The notes: a model not told the origin generated them from the letters alone. A DNA stretch of 64,000 nt from Sphingomicrobium sp. XHP0239 (GCF_039555325.1 NZ_CP154608.1:1984001-2048000), one strand, 5' to 3'; counted from the stretch's first letter, positions 19,081-28,506 are shown. Numbers and translations are program-made.

Positions 19081-22000
19081 TCAACCGCGCTCCGGTTCCG
19101 GCGGCGGCGGCGGCGGGGGCGGAGGCGGCGGGGGCGGCGGGCATTCCTCGCTCGCCAGGATCACCGTCCCGTCGGGGCACGTAATGGTCGCGGGAGGCGG
19201 CGGTGCCGGCTCCGGCGCGGGCGGCGGCGGCGGGGGCGGGGGCAGCGGCTCACTGCGCGGTCCCAGCGTGCCCCGAAGCGTCAGGCCGTAGGTCCGCGGC
19301 TCGGCGAGGAAGGCGCCGAACAGTTGGGTCGAGACGGGGATGAAGCCCGCATCGACCGCGCGGATGTTGCCCGAGCCCTGCAACGGCGCGTCGAACGCGA
19401 CCTGCGTATATTCCGCGTCGAACAGGTTGCGGCCCCACAGTTCGATCGCCCAGCTATTCTCCGGCCCGCGAAGACCGACGCGGCCGTTGAAGACCTGGAA
19501 GCTGGGCTGCAACTTCTGCAGATCGAGGTCCGAACCGGTGTTGAATTCGCTCATGTGACGACCGTCGACGTAGAACAGCGCCGACAAGCCGCTGTCGCCG
19601 ATCGGCGGGGTCCAGGCGACCGAGCCGGTGAGCGTCAGCTGGTTCGAGTTCGAGATACGACGACCCGGCAGCTGGAACAGGCTGTTCGAGATCGGCCCGC
19701 CCGTACCGCCGACGAGATCCTCGCGATACTTCGTGTCGACGTAGGTGCCGCCGAAATTGAAGTTCACATAATCGATCGGCTGCGCGAACAGTTCGAACTC
19801 GACCCCGCGCGACCGCACGCCCGGTTCCAGGTCGCCCGTGCAGGCGCCGGTGGTGCTGTCGAAATCCTCGTCAGCCCCGCCCAGGTCTTCCGAGCAGCTG
19901 TTGATGTTCTCGACCTCGTAGAAGAGCCCGTTGAACTGGTTCAGCTGGAAGCCCGAGAAGTCCTGCTGGAAGGCCGCGATGTTCACGTCGATCCCGCGTC
20001 CGTCGAACTTGGCGCCGATTTCGTACGCGCTGTTGATCTCGGGTTCGAACTGAAGGAGCGTCAGGTCGTTGTTCGCGACCACCGCCCCGTCACCACCGAT
20101 GCGCAGAAGACTGGAGCGGTCGAGGTTGAACCCGCCCGCCTTGTAGCCGCGCGAGTAGCTACCGTAGACGAGCGTCGAATCGCCGAGTTCGTAGCTGATG
20201 ACGCCGGTCCCGGTGAGCTCTTCCTCGTTGCGCGAGTCCGAGCCGGTCAGGCCCGGGCCGACGATCGAGGGGACAACGCACGGCAACTGGTCGAGCGCGG
20301 CCAGCGGCGACTGCGAGATGGCTTCGCAGAGCGCGTTATTGTCCTGCAGCGTGACGTCGAGATCCTTGTTTTCCGACGTGAAGCGCAGGCCGACGGTCAG
20401 GTCGAGCCGGTCGGTGACCGAGAAGATGTTGTGGGTGAACACCGCGAAGTTGTTCGAGCTCTGCTCGAACCGGTCCTGGCTGCGCACCCCGTTGAACGGG
20501 TCCGCGTTGGGAAGACCGAGCGCGACCGCGATCGACTGATAGCCCGGCGCGGCGGGGTTGGCGTTGAGCGCGTTGAACAGCCCCGCATTGGCGGCGACGC
20601 CCTGAAGCTGCTGCTGCAGTCCGGTGCGCTGCGCGACGAGCGCCGCGCGCTGCGCCTGGAGCGCGGCGAGCTGCTGCTGCAGCGCGACGTTGCCCGGATC
20701 GGCAGCCAGCGCGGCCTGCACCTGGGCGATACCCGCGTCGATCTGGGCGATGCCCGCATTGATCTGCGCGATGCCCTGCTGGAGCTGCTGCACACCCGAA
20801 TTGAGCTGCGCCTGCGCGCCGCCGATGATGTTGGGGTTGATACAGCTGGCGTTGGTCGGCGCCAGCGCGGACGGCAGAACCGAGTTGATGAGCAGGCAGT
20901 TGGCGTACTGCAGGTAATCGGGGCCGTATCCGATATTGTCCTGCAGCGTCAGATCTTCCTGCGCGTAATAGCCGCCGATGAGCCAGTCGAGCGGACCCGC
21001 TTCGCCTTGCAGGCGGAGTTCCTGCGAGAAGGTCTTGAACTCGGTGAAGCCCGTCCCGTCGCCCGGACGCACCAGCGTCGCGAGATTGTTGAAGCTGGCA
21101 TTCTGGCCGCGAATATATTCGTTGGAACGATAGGCGGTGATGCTGGTCAGCTCCACGCCGCCGAGATCGAGAACCGCCTCGCCCGACACGCCCCAATCCT
21201 CGACGTCCGACCGGAAGCCGAAGCCCGGCGCGATCGCCGTTTCGCGGGCGAAGGTGTCGTCGTTGATGATGCCGCCGAGAGCCTGCTGGAGACCCTGAAT
21301 CGTGCTGGGACCGAACGAACCGTCGTAGTTGACGGCCGGCAGGTAGGTGGCGTCGCAGCATTCCTCGTCACGGTTGGCATAGTCGCCGATGACACGAACC
21401 GACAGATCGTCGCTCGGCTCGAACAGAAGCTGCCCGCGGATGAGGTAGCGGTCGCGATCGTTGACCGTCCGGCCCGAGATCACGTCCGTGAGGAAGCCGT
21501 CGCGCTCGAGGTAGACGCCGTCGAGGCGCGCCGCGATGCTGTTGGTCAGCGGCCCAGTGATCGAGGCTTCGGCGCGGCGATAATTGTAGTTGCCGATCGA
21601 GATCGCGCCCGAGACTTCGGGCTCGAAGCTCGGCTGCGCGGTGATGATCGAGATGAGACCCGCCGAGGCGTTGCGCCCGAACAGGGTGCCCTGCGGCCCG
21701 CGCAGCACTTCGATCCGGTCGACCGCGCCCAGTTCGGTCAGGCCGACGCCGGTGCGGCTGCGGTAGACGCCGTCGATGAACACTGCGACCGAGCTTTCGA
21801 GGCCGGGGTTGTCGCCGACCGTGCCGACGCCGCGGATACGAGCCGTGCCCGCGCCCGCTTCGGACGAGGTGGAGGAGACGAGCAGCGAAGGCGACAGCTG
21901 GGTCAGCTGGCGAATGTCGTCGGCGCCCGAGTTCTGGAGGCTTTCGGCCGTGACGGCCGAGACCGCGAGCGGAACGTCGGAAAGCGCCTGGTTCCGGCGC

Positions 22001-22194
22001 GTAGCCGTGATGATGATGCCGCCCGTGTCCTCGACCGGCTGAAGTTCGGCGGTCTCATCATCGACCGCGCCCGCTTCAGCGGTGGCGCCGTCGGTCGGTT
22101 GCGTCCCGCCATCGTCGGTATCGGTTTCCTGCGCATAGGCAGGGGCTGCGAAAGCAAAAAGGCCGACCGAGGCCAAAAGCAGGGATTTGCGCAT
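19081..22194 (-). CDS. TonB-dependent outer membrane receptor with proline-rich C-terminal tail
   Basis: 1037 residues. A Sec signal peptide (cleavage after AAPAYA, about residue 21) precedes a plug domain (IIITATRRNQALSDVPLAVS, GVGTVGDNPG, RIEVLRGPQGTLFGRNASAG) and a 22-strand-type barrel. The plug style matches iron-complex or unknown-substrate receptors of sphingomonads. Two oddities: a Gln/Ala-rich heptad-like insertion (roughly residues 455-535) within an extracellular loop, and about 60 residues after the last barrel strand made of two polyproline runs around a two-Cys segment CPDGTVILASEEC. ATG 22194 has AGGAGA upstream. A 36-bp palindrome lies about 130 bases upstream. The substrate is not inferable. 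Confidence 0.93.
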   Translation of the reverse strand: MRKSLLLASVGLFAFAAPAYAQETDTDDGGTQPTDGATAEAGAVDDETAELQPVEDTGGIIITATRRNQALSDVPLAVSAVTAESLQNSGADDIRQLTQLSPSLLVSSTSSEAGAGTARIRGVGTVGDNPGLESSVAVFIDGVYRSRTGVGLTELGAVDRIEVLRGPQGTLFGRNASAGLISIITAQPSFEPEVSGAISIGNYNYRRAEASITGPLTNSIAARLDGVYLERDGFLTDVISGRTVNDRDRYLIRGQLLFEPSDDLSVRVIGDYANRDEECCDATYLPAVNYDGSFGPSTIQGLQQALGGIINDDTFARETAIAPGFGFRSDVEDWGVSGEAVLDLGGVELTSITAYRSNEYIRGQNASFNNLATLVRPGDGTGFTEFKTFSQELRLQGEAGPLDWLIGGYYAQEDLTLQDNIGYGPDYLQYANCLLINSVLPSALAPTNASCINPNIIGGAQAQLNSGVQQLQQGIAQINAGIAQIDAGIAQVQAALAADPGNVALQQQLAALQAQRAALVAQRTGLQQQLQGVAANAGLFNALNANPAAPGYQSIAVALGLPNADPFNGVRSQDRFEQSSNNFAVFTHNIFSVTDRLDLTVGLRFTSENKDLDVTLQDNNALCEAISQSPLAALDQLPCVVPSIVGPGLTGSDSRNEEELTGTGVISYELGDSTLVYGSYSRGYKAGGFNLDRSSLLRIGGDGAVVANNDLTLLQFEPEINSAYEIGAKFDGRGIDVNIAAFQQDFSGFQLNQFNGLFYEVENINSCSEDLGGADEDFDSTTGACTGDLEPGVRSRGVEFELFAQPIDYVNFNFGGTYVDTKYREDLVGGTGGPISNSLFQLPGRRISNSNQLTLTGSVAWTPPIGDSGLSALFYVDGRHMSEFNTGSDLDLQKLQPSFQVFNGRVGLRGPENSWAIELWGRNLFDAEYTQVAFDAPLQGSGNIRAVDAGFIPVSTQLFGAFLAEPRTYGLTLRGTLGPRSEPLPPPPPPPPAPEPAPPPPATITCPDGTVILASEECPPPPPPPPPPPPPPEPERG

Positions 22195-22320
22195 GCGACG
22201 TCTCTCCTGAAGTCACGTGAGTGAAATACTTCACCGGGACTAGAGGAGCGTGGAGGGGCAGGGAAGCGAAACCCAACGGTTTCGTATCGAAATTGACCCG
22301 CGCTATGGCTTCCAAGACAC

Positions 22321-22356
22321 ATCGTGCAGCGCAGCATTTACGCTGCACTGCACGAT
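22321..22356. promoter_or_regulatory. 36-bp palindrome upstream of the TonB receptor gene
   Basis: Arms of 15 bases (22321-22335 and 22342-22356) around ATTTAC match at 14 of 15 positions; the core is GTGCAGCGCAGC / GCTGCACTGCAC. It lies in the 203-bp region between the receptor gene and infC, both on the minus strand. It could be an operator for the receptor gene, a terminator-like structure after infC, or a binding site of a TGC-recognising repressor (PhaR-like sites are TGC-rich; this is a weak analogy). A half-site with GTGCAGCGCAGCA recurs just upstream of thrS at 27399-27411. Confidence 0.5.
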
Positions 22357-22397
22357 AGGTTTCAATTACTGTACTGACCTATGCGAAAGTCGCCGGA

Positions 22398-22916
22398 TTA
22401 CTTCGGCGCGACCACCATCAGCATCTGGCGGCCCTCCATCCGGGGACGCTGTTCGACCTTGGCGATTTCGTTGGTGTCTTCCTCGACCCGCTGAAGAACC
22501 GCCATGCCCAGATTGTTGTGCGCCATCTCGCGACCGCGGAAGCGGATGGTGAGCTTCACCTTGTCGCCGTTCTCGATGAACTGGACGACCTTCTTCATCT
22601 TCACCTGATAGTCGTGGTCGTCGATATTGGGACGCATCTTGATCTCCTTGATCTCCTGCGTCTTCTGGGCCTTGCGCTTGGCGTTGGCCTTCTTCTGCGC
22701 CTCATACTTGTGGCGCCCGATATCGAGGAATTTGGCGACCGGCGGGTCGGCGTTGGGGGAGATTTCGACGAGGTTGAGGCCGATGTCGTTGGCCTGCTCC
22801 ATCGCTTCGCGCGTAAACATCACGCCCAGATTGTCGCCATTCTCGTCGATCACCCGTACCTTTTGGGCCTGGATGAAATTGTCGTAGCGGGGGCCGGATG
22901 GCGGCGGCGGCGACAT
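22398..22916 (-). CDS. infC: Translation initiation factor IF-3
   Basis: 172 residues, standard length. N-domain (VRVIDENGDNLGVM, AMEQANDIGLNLVEISP), a Lys-rich linker helix and the C-domain (EIKMRPNIDDHDYQVKMKK, GDKVKLTIRFRGREMAH). IF-3 binds the 30S subunit, prevents subunit joining and checks the start codon. The start here is ATG, not the autoregulatory AUU or AUA known in enterobacteria. Same strand as the MCP gene and thrS upstream. Confidence 0.97.
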   Translation of the reverse strand: MSPPPPSGPRYDNFIQAQKVRVIDENGDNLGVMFTREAMEQANDIGLNLVEISPNADPPVAKFLDIGRHKYEAQKKANAKRKAQKTQEIKEIKMRPNIDDHDYQVKMKKVVQFIENGDKVKLTIRFRGREMAHNNLGMAVLQRVEEDTNEIAKVEQRPRMEGRQMLMVVAPK

Positions 22917-23026
22917 CCCACGTCGCGGAAGGGGCGGTCGTATAGCGAAATCTCCTCTGAGTCGTTTGCCTTCGTGCCATGCGAGATAGGCGCTGGTGTG
23001 CGGGAAAAAAAGGGTTCGCGTCGAGA

Positions 23027-25222
23027 TCAGGCCGCCTGAAGGTCGTTGAGGAAGCGTTCGACGTCGATCCGGACCGCATCCGCGAGCTGCGCCAACTCAC
23101 CCGAGGCGGATTTGACCTGCGTCGCGGCAGCAAGGACCGAACCCGCTCCTTCATCGACTTTGCGCGCGCGGCGGGCAACGTCGTCGGCGACCCCGGCGGC
23201 GCCCTCGACCCCTTCGCTCAGCGCGCTCGTCGCATCCGACTGCTGGCGCACGGATGCCGCGATGGCGACGGCCGCCTGGCTGATCCGCTGGATCGCCGCG
23301 TCCACGTCGCGGAAGCCCGAAACGGATCGATCGATGGCCTGGCTCATCTGCCCCACGGTCGATCCTGCGCTGGAGGTGGCATCCGCGGTCTGTTCGGACA
23401 GACTCTTCACCTCGCCCGCGACCACCGCGAAACCCCGCCCCGCTTCCCCCGCGCGCGCCGCCTCGATCGTGGCGTTGAGCGCGAGCAGGCCCGTTTTGCG
23501 AGCGACATCGTCGATCATACCAACCATCTGGCCGACATCGGCAGTGCTGCTCGAGAGCTGCTGCACGGTGGATGCGGTCGACGACGAACGATCGGCAGCG
23601 TCGAGTGCGGATCCGCGCTGATCCTCCACCTGTCGGGCGATGTCGTCGATGGCGAGACGGATCTGATCGGCTGCCGCGGCTGCCTCGCGCACGTGCCGCG
23701 ATGCCGTGCCCGTATCGTTGGCGACCGCCGACAGCTCCTTGGTGGTGTTGCCGAGCTGGTCGAGCATCAGATCCGCGGTTGCCGACAGCTGGTCCGCAGC
23801 CGCCGCGAGGGCCGACACGGTCTCGTGCATGCGCCGCGTGAATTCGTTGCCCGTGTTCGCCAGATGACGTGCCCGTTCCTCGCGCTCCTCCACCATCTTT
23901 CGATCGGCGCGCAGAGCCGCCTCGCGCGCTTCGCGATCACGGTTTTCGGCGGCGATCTTCTCGCGCTCGAACCGTTCGCGCTCCGCCACCGTCTCGCCGA
24001 AGCGTGACAGGAGTTGCGCGATCTGCGCGACTTCGAGCGAGCGGGCATCCGTCGGAAGACGGACGTCGAAATCGCCTTCGCTCATGCGCCGTGCGGCGCC
24101 CGTCAGTTCGCCCATCGGTCGCTGGACATGCCGAAGGGTGACCCAGATCAGCCCCGCCACCGCGGCAAGACCGACAAGCAGCAAGAGGATTTGGACGAGC
24201 ATCGACCAGCCCGCGGCCGAATGACGCGCTTCAACATATTCGGTAGTGAGGTCGTCCGAGGCGCGGGTGATCGCCAAGAGATCGTCGATCGCCGCGCTGG
24301 ACGCGTCGTACCATTCGTAGGCGTCGACCGGATAGGGCCGTCCGGCATCGCTGGCCGCATAGACCGAACTGCGAAGTCGGTCGTAGTCGCGAAAGAACCC
24401 TTCCTCGGCGCGTTGGATTGCCTCGCGTAGACGCGGGTCGCGCGTATCGGTGGCGTTGATCATCGCGATCAGTTCGCGCGCGGCCAGGACACGGCCGCGG
24501 TCTTCGATGATGGCCGCGCGATCGGCGGGTCCGACAGGATCGCCCGCTGCGATCAGCCCCCCGACCAGCGCGCGTTCGCGGCCGGCATATTCGCTCATTT
24601 CCCACGCCAGGTTCCGGAGCGTCAGCAGGTTGGCGATATGGCCGGTGGTCTCGACGTCAGCGGTCGTCGCGAAACGAAGCGCCTGCGCCGTCATGATCCG
24701 CCGCGATGCGACCTCGGAAAAGGCCTCGGCAATCGCGGGATCACGCTCCGGGCCGGACAAGCGCGCCTGCTGCGTAGTGCGTTCCGCCAACGCGTCGAAA
24801 TCCGCCTTCGCTTCGAGAAACCTCGCATGGAGCGCGCGTTCCTGCGCATCGCGGGGCTCGAAGCCATCTAGGGCGCGGTCCATCGCGCGATCACCCTCGC
24901 GCCGTGCGGTCACGATGTCGTCGAGACGCGCGGACGCGATCGGCGCGGGATCGCGAAGGGCGGTATAGGTTCGCCCACGGGAATCGGCCCAGCGTTCGGC
25001 GGCCTCGGTCACATCGGCGGTGAAGCGATTGACCGTCCGCACTTCGGCGGCATTGCGGCGATCGGCGACCGTATCGACGACGTTGAACAGTGCCGTGACC
25101 ACGATGATCATCGTCATGACGATGACGGTGATGATGATCGCGCGAACCAGCGAGAATTCGCCCCGCGACACCCGCGAGAAAGTCGTGGCGGCCTCGTTCA
25201 AGGCCCGGTTGAAAATGGTCAC
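23027..25222 (-). CDS. Methyl-accepting chemotaxis protein
   Basis: 731 residues. An N-terminal transmembrane helix (residues about 25-48, [18 protein letters not shown]) is followed by a helical periplasmic sensor of about 310 residues, a second helix (about 358-380), a HAMP domain, a long Glu/Arg coiled coil, and the signalling domain with the conserved tip [20 protein letters not shown] and [15 protein letters not shown]. No C-terminal CheR-binding pentapeptide is present (it ends FLNDLQAA). The start is GTG. No other chemotaxis or flagellar gene is in the window. The ligand is unknown. Confidence 0.92.
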   Translation of the reverse strand: MTIFNRALNEAATTFSRVSRGEFSLVRAIIITVIVMTMIIVVTALFNVVDTVADRRNAAEVRTVNRFTADVTEAAERWADSRGRTYTALRDPAPIASARLDDIVTARREGDRAMDRALDGFEPRDAQERALHARFLEAKADFDALAERTTQQARLSGPERDPAIAEAFSEVASRRIMTAQALRFATTADVETTGHIANLLTLRNLAWEMSEYAGRERALVGGLIAAGDPVGPADRAAIIEDRGRVLAARELIAMINATDTRDPRLREAIQRAEEGFFRDYDRLRSSVYAASDAGRPYPVDAYEWYDASSAAIDDLLAITRASDDLTTEYVEARHSAAGWSMLVQILLLLVGLAAVAGLIWVTLRHVQRPMGELTGAARRMSEGDFDVRLPTDARSLEVAQIAQLLSRFGETVAERERFEREKIAAENRDREAREAALRADRKMVEEREERARHLANTGNEFTRRMHETVSALAAAADQLSATADLMLDQLGNTTKELSAVANDTGTASRHVREAAAAADQIRLAIDDIARQVEDQRGSALDAADRSSSTASTVQQLSSSTADVGQMVGMIDDVARKTGLLALNATIEAARAGEAGRGFAVVAGEVKSLSEQTADATSSAGSTVGQMSQAIDRSVSGFRDVDAAIQRISQAAVAIAASVRQQSDATSALSEGVEGAAGVADDVARRARKVDEGAGSVLAAATQVKSASGELAQLADAVRIDVERFLNDLQAA

Positions 25223-25353
25223 TCGTCAATCCCGATGTCGTGCGCCGGCCCCCGAGTGGGTCGGCCCTCGCGATCCGATTAACGGAAAGGGACGAAAAAA
25301 TGCTTAACCGCTTCGCAGGATATCGACCGACGCCCCCGCGACGTGGCGACCGA

Positions 25354-27384
25354 TCATTCGGCGGCGGGGCGCAGGTCGGGCGGGGTCGCCTCGTCCTTCA
25401 TCATCGCGATGAAATCGTCGAGCGCGATCACCTCCTGGTCGCGACTGCCGAGACGACGGACCGCGACGGTGCCTTCCTCGGCCTCGCGCTTCCCGACGAC
25501 CGCGATCACGGGAACCTTGGCAAGGCTGTGCTCACGCACCTTGTAGTTGATCTTCTCGTTGCGAAGATCGGTCTCGACGCGAAGGCCCGCAACCTTCAGG
25601 CGATCGCCCGCTTCCCGCGCGAAATCGTCGGCATCGGACACGATGGTCGTCACGACGACCTGCGTCGGTGCCAGCCATACGGGCATGCGACCGGCATAAT
25701 GCTCGATCAGCATTCCGATGAACCTTTCGTACGATCCGAAGATCGCGCGATGGAGCATGACGGGGCGATGCCGCTCGCCATCCTCGCCGATATAGGTGGC
25801 ATCGAGGCGCTCGGGCAGCACGCGGTCCGACTGGATCGTGCCGACCTGCCACGTCCGTCCGATCGCATCGGTAAGATGCCATTCGAGCTTGGGCGCGTAG
25901 AAGGCCCCCTCGCCCGGCAGCTCTTCCCAGCCGTAGTCGTCATTGTCCATGCCCGCGGCCTTCACCGCGTCGCGCATTTCCTGTTCGGCCTTGTCCCACA
26001 TTTCGTCGGTACCGAACCGCTTTTCGGGGCGGGTCGCGAGCTTGACGTGATAGGTGTAGCCGAAGTCCTTGTAGATCCGGTCGGCGAGGCGACAGAATTT
26101 CGCCGTCTCCTCGATCACCTGATCCTCGGTGCAGAAGATGTGCGCATCGTCCTGCGTGAACTGGCGCACCCGCATCAGCCCGTGGAGTGCGCCGTGCGGC
26201 TCGTTGCGGTGGCAGCAGCCGTTCTCGTAGAGCCGGACCGGCAGCTCCTTGTAGCTGGTGATGCCCTGCTTGAAGACCAGCACGTGCGCGGGGCAGTTCA
26301 TCGGCTTGATCGCCATCCAGTCGGCGTCGTCCGCAATGTCGGGCGAGGCCGCATCCTCGTCACTCTCGACGTTCGGGACGATGTCGGGGACCGCGAACAT
26401 GTTCTCGGCATACTTCCCCCAGTGGCCCGACTGGGTCCACTGCTTGACGTCCATCAGCTGCGGCGTCTTGATCTCGTTATAGCCGCCCTCGTCGATCGCG
26501 CGGCGCATGTAGGCCTCCAGCTCGCGCCAGATCTTGTAGCCCTGCGGATGCCAGAAGACGCTGCCGTGCGCTTCCTGCTGAAGGTGGAACAGGTCCATTT
26601 CCGCGCCCAGCTTGCGATGATCGCGCTTGGCGGCTTCCTCGAGCCGATGGAGGTGCTGGGCCAGCTGCTTCTTGTCGAGCCAGGCGGTGCCGTAGATACG
26701 ACTCAACATCGGGTTCGACTGGTCGCCGCGCCAGTAGGCGCCCGACACGCGGGTCAGCTTGAAGGCTTTCGGATCGAGATAGCCGGTGCTCGGCAGGTGC
26801 GGCCCGCGGCACAGGTCGATCCAGTCGGCCTCGCCAGTGCCGGTCTTGTACATGGTGATGGGCTCGTTCTCGGGCAGTTCCATCACCCATTCGGCCTTGA
26901 ACGCCTCGCCGTTGTCGATGAAGAACTGGCGCACCCGTTCGCGGTCCCAGACCTCGCGGATCAGCGGCTTGTCGGCCTTGATGATCGCCCGCATCTCTTC
27001 CTCGATCGCGGGCAGATCCTCCTCGGTGAACATGCCGCGACCCGGCGCGGGCGCGAAGTCGTAGTAGAAGCCGTCGTCGGTCGCGGGGCCGAAGGTGATC
27101 TGCGTGCCGGGGTACATGTTCTGCACCGCCTCAGCGAGAATATGCGCGAAGTCGTGGCGCACCAGTTCGAGCGCATCGGCCTCGTCGCGCTTCGTGATCA
27201 GCTCCAGCTTCGCATCGCCCTCGAACGGGCGCTTCAGGTCGCGCACCTCGCCGTCGACACGCGCGGCAAGCGCGGCCTTGGCGAGCCCCGGCCCGATCTC
27301 GGCGGCGACGTCATAGGGCGTCGCCCCCGCCTTCATTTCCTTCACGCTGCCATCGGGCAGGGAGATTTTCGACAGTTCGGTCAT
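25354..27384 (-). CDS. thrS: Threonyl-tRNA synthetase
   Basis: 676 residues. N-terminal TGS domain (about 1-62), the editing domain ([18 protein letters not shown], with the HxxxH and Cys elements), class II catalytic core with motif 2 and the zinc ligands Cys ([10 protein letters not shown]), His (EPHGALHG) and His (MLHRAIFGS), and a C-terminal anticodon-binding domain. A short acidic insertion ([16 protein letters not shown]) sits before the MNCP motif. It charges tRNA-Thr and edits Ser-tRNA-Thr. ATG 27384 with CGGAG upstream. A GTGCAGCGCAGCA element overlaps its leader. Confidence 0.97.
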   Translation of the reverse strand: MTELSKISLPDGSVKEMKAGATPYDVAAEIGPGLAKAALAARVDGEVRDLKRPFEGDAKLELITKRDEADALELVRHDFAHILAEAVQNMYPGTQITFGPATDDGFYYDFAPAPGRGMFTEEDLPAIEEEMRAIIKADKPLIREVWDRERVRQFFIDNGEAFKAEWVMELPENEPITMYKTGTGEADWIDLCRGPHLPSTGYLDPKAFKLTRVSGAYWRGDQSNPMLSRIYGTAWLDKKQLAQHLHRLEEAAKRDHRKLGAEMDLFHLQQEAHGSVFWHPQGYKIWRELEAYMRRAIDEGGYNEIKTPQLMDVKQWTQSGHWGKYAENMFAVPDIVPNVESDEDAASPDIADDADWMAIKPMNCPAHVLVFKQGITSYKELPVRLYENGCCHRNEPHGALHGLMRVRQFTQDDAHIFCTEDQVIEETAKFCRLADRIYKDFGYTYHVKLATRPEKRFGTDEMWDKAEQEMRDAVKAAGMDNDDYGWEELPGEGAFYAPKLEWHLTDAIGRTWQVGTIQSDRVLPERLDATYIGEDGERHRPVMLHRAIFGSYERFIGMLIEHYAGRMPVWLAPTQVVVTTIVSDADDFAREAGDRLKVAGLRVETDLRNEKINYKVREHSLAKVPVIAVVGKREAEEGTVAVRRLGSRDQEVIALDDFIAMMKDEATPPDLRPAAE

Positions 27385-27436
27385 GGCTCCGTTTCCTAGT
27401 GCAGCGCAGCAAACGCTTCAACCAAAAGGACATTTC

Positions 27437-27467
27437 AAGTACCCTTGGCAATATGCAAAGGGTGCTT
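27437..27467. promoter_or_regulatory. Palindrome overlapping the -35 region of the XRE operon
   Basis: AAGTACCCTT (27437-27446) and AAGGGTGCTT (27458-27467) match at 9 of 10 positions around an 11-base spacer. The right arm runs into the TTGACA -35 element. It is the size of a dimeric regulator site and is distinct from the second palindrome over the -10. Confidence 0.45.
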
Positions 27468-27494
27468 GACATGGCATCGCGCCGAATGTAAAAG
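27466..27494 (+). promoter_or_regulatory. Sigma70 promoter TTGACA-N17-TAAAAG
   Basis: Perfect -35 TTGACA at 27466-27471, 17-base spacer, then TAAAAG at 27489-27494. It drives the four-gene operon starting at 27525, with a strong AGGAGG ribosome site at 27510-27515. Confidence 0.75.
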
Positions 27495-27504
27495 TCACTT
27501 TACA
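27487..27504. promoter_or_regulatory. Operator palindrome TGTAAA-N6-TTTACA over the -10 element
   Basis: Perfect inverted repeat at 27487-27492 and 27499-27504, exactly covering the -10 element of the operon promoter. This position means bound repressor would block transcription. The obvious candidate is the XRE protein encoded third in the operon. Confidence 0.6.
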
Positions 27505-27524
27505 CAAAGAGGAGGAACATTGAC

Positions 27525-27701
27525 ATGGGAACCAACATTCTCAATTCGCTCGGTTGGGCCACCGCCATTCTGAGCGCGGCCTGGTTCGGCAAGGAAGGCG
27601 GCCTCGATACCACCCAGACCGGCGCCATGATTCTCGCGCTGTCCGGCGGCGCCGTCGCCACGCTCCGCCCCGACCTGCGTCGCGGTCGCTGCGGCCGATG
27701 A
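27525..27701 (+). CDS. Small two-helix membrane protein (58 aa), first gene of the XRE operon
   Basis: 58 residues, not recognised. Two short hydrophobic stretches (about residues 5-20, LNSLGWATAILSAAW, and 33-45, GAMILALSGGAVA) are separated by a polar turn KEGGLDTTQTG, and a basic Arg-rich C-terminus (RPDLRRGRCGR) would lie in the cytosol. AGGAGG lies 9 bases before the ATG. The stop overlaps the start of the next gene by 4 bases, so the two are translationally coupled and the small protein is probably made in similar amount. Confidence 0.7.
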   Translation: MGTNILNSLGWATAILSAAWFGKEGGLDTTQTGAMILALSGGAVATLRPDLRRGRCGR

Positions 27702-28315
27702 CCGACCAGGCGGCATCGGCAGAGCGGCGCCCGTTCGGGATCTGGTTCGTCGCGTTCGTCATTGCGATGATCGGCGCGGGCGCGCTGGTGACATTCGCGG
27801 GCATCGACGATCCGATCCTTGCCAAGGGCATCATGCTGATGCCGCTGCTCTTCATCCTCAAGGCGGGGCTGAACGGGATTCACAACGCCCGGCTCCGGCC
27901 TTCTGCGGGAGGCAGCGCCAACGCCCGCTATCTTGCCCGCATGTTGATGGTGACCTTCCTGTACGTGGGATCACTCTTTGCCGCGCTGGCACTGATCGAC
28001 GAGGGCGACCCCGTCACGATCGGCACCATCGTCCTCGCCTTTCTGCCCGGGCTCGCGGTCGCCGCTTACTTCTGGGCGATCGCCCGCCTGATGATCGAAC
28101 TCGACGACGAGTTCCTGCGCATGCTGATGGTGCGCCAGTCGCTCGTCGCCACGGCGATCGCGCTGTCGGCAGCCTCGATCTACGGGTTCCTCGAGAACTT
28201 CGGCATCGTCCCGCACCTCGCCGCCTTCTACTGGCCGATCGTCTGGTTCGCCGGGCTGGGGATCGGCGCGATCGTCAACAAGCTGACGTACGGCACGACG
28301 GGTGAAGTCCGGTGA
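27698..28315 (+). CDS. Six-TM integral membrane protein of unknown function
   Basis: 205 residues with about six hydrophobic helices (near 13-35, 42-61, 83-105, 112-135, 148-166 and 175-197) and short loops. I recognise no catalytic motif. Small XRE regulators of the type encoded next are commonly paired with multi-TM proteins of unknown function in bacteria, which suggests the pair works together, for example as a regulator and a membrane sensor or antagonist. It overlaps both neighbours by 4 bases. Confidence 0.82.
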   Translation: MTDQAASAERRPFGIWFVAFVIAMIGAGALVTFAGIDDPILAKGIMLMPLLFILKAGLNGIHNARLRPSAGGSANARYLARMLMVTFLYVGSLFAALALIDEGDPVTIGTIVLAFLPGLAVAAYFWAIARLMIELDDEFLRMLMVRQSLVATAIALSAASIYGFLENFGIVPHLAAFYWPIVWFAGLGIGAIVNKLTYGTTGEVR

Positions 28316-28506
28316 AGAACCGCCTCAAGGTCCTGCGCGCCGAGCGCGACTGGTCGCAGCAGGTGCTCGCGGACAGGCTCGGGGTCAGCCGTCAGAGCGT
28401 CAATGCGATCGAGACGGGCAAGTACGACCCTTCGCTGCCGCTCGCCTTCACCATCGCCGAGGTTTTCGACCTGCCCATCGAACAGATTTTCGATCCGAAA
28501 GGATGA
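28312..28506 (+). CDS. XRE-family helix-turn-helix transcriptional regulator
   Basis: 64 residues, a single Cro/C1-type HTH: MKNRLKVLRAERDWSQQVLA, then DRLGVSRQSVNAIETGKYDPS and a short dimerisation tail ending IEQIFDPKG. This is the widespread YgzD/YozG-like minimal regulator. GTG start with 4-base overlaps on both sides. It most likely represses its own operon through the TGTAAA-N6-TTTACA palindrome over the promoter. Confidence 0.92.
   Translation: MKNRLKVLRAERDWSQQVLADRLGVSRQSVNAIETGKYDPSLPLAFTIAEVFDLPIEQIFDPKG

Noticed and set aside
19095..19260. GGCGGCGG runs considered as a simple-sequence repeat or G-quadruplex locus.
   Set aside because: They are the codons of the polyproline tail of the receptor; no separate function can be supported.
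19324..22224. Long open frame of 966 codons on the plus strand opposite the TonB receptor gene.
   Set aside because: It is the mirror of a high-GC gene. Its product is Arg/Asp/Val-rich with no domain, while the minus-strand frame has a signal peptide, plug and barrel.
25240..27399. 719-codon plus-strand frame over thrS.
   Set aside because: Antisense shadow of a well-supported synthetase gene; the residue pattern is not protein-like.
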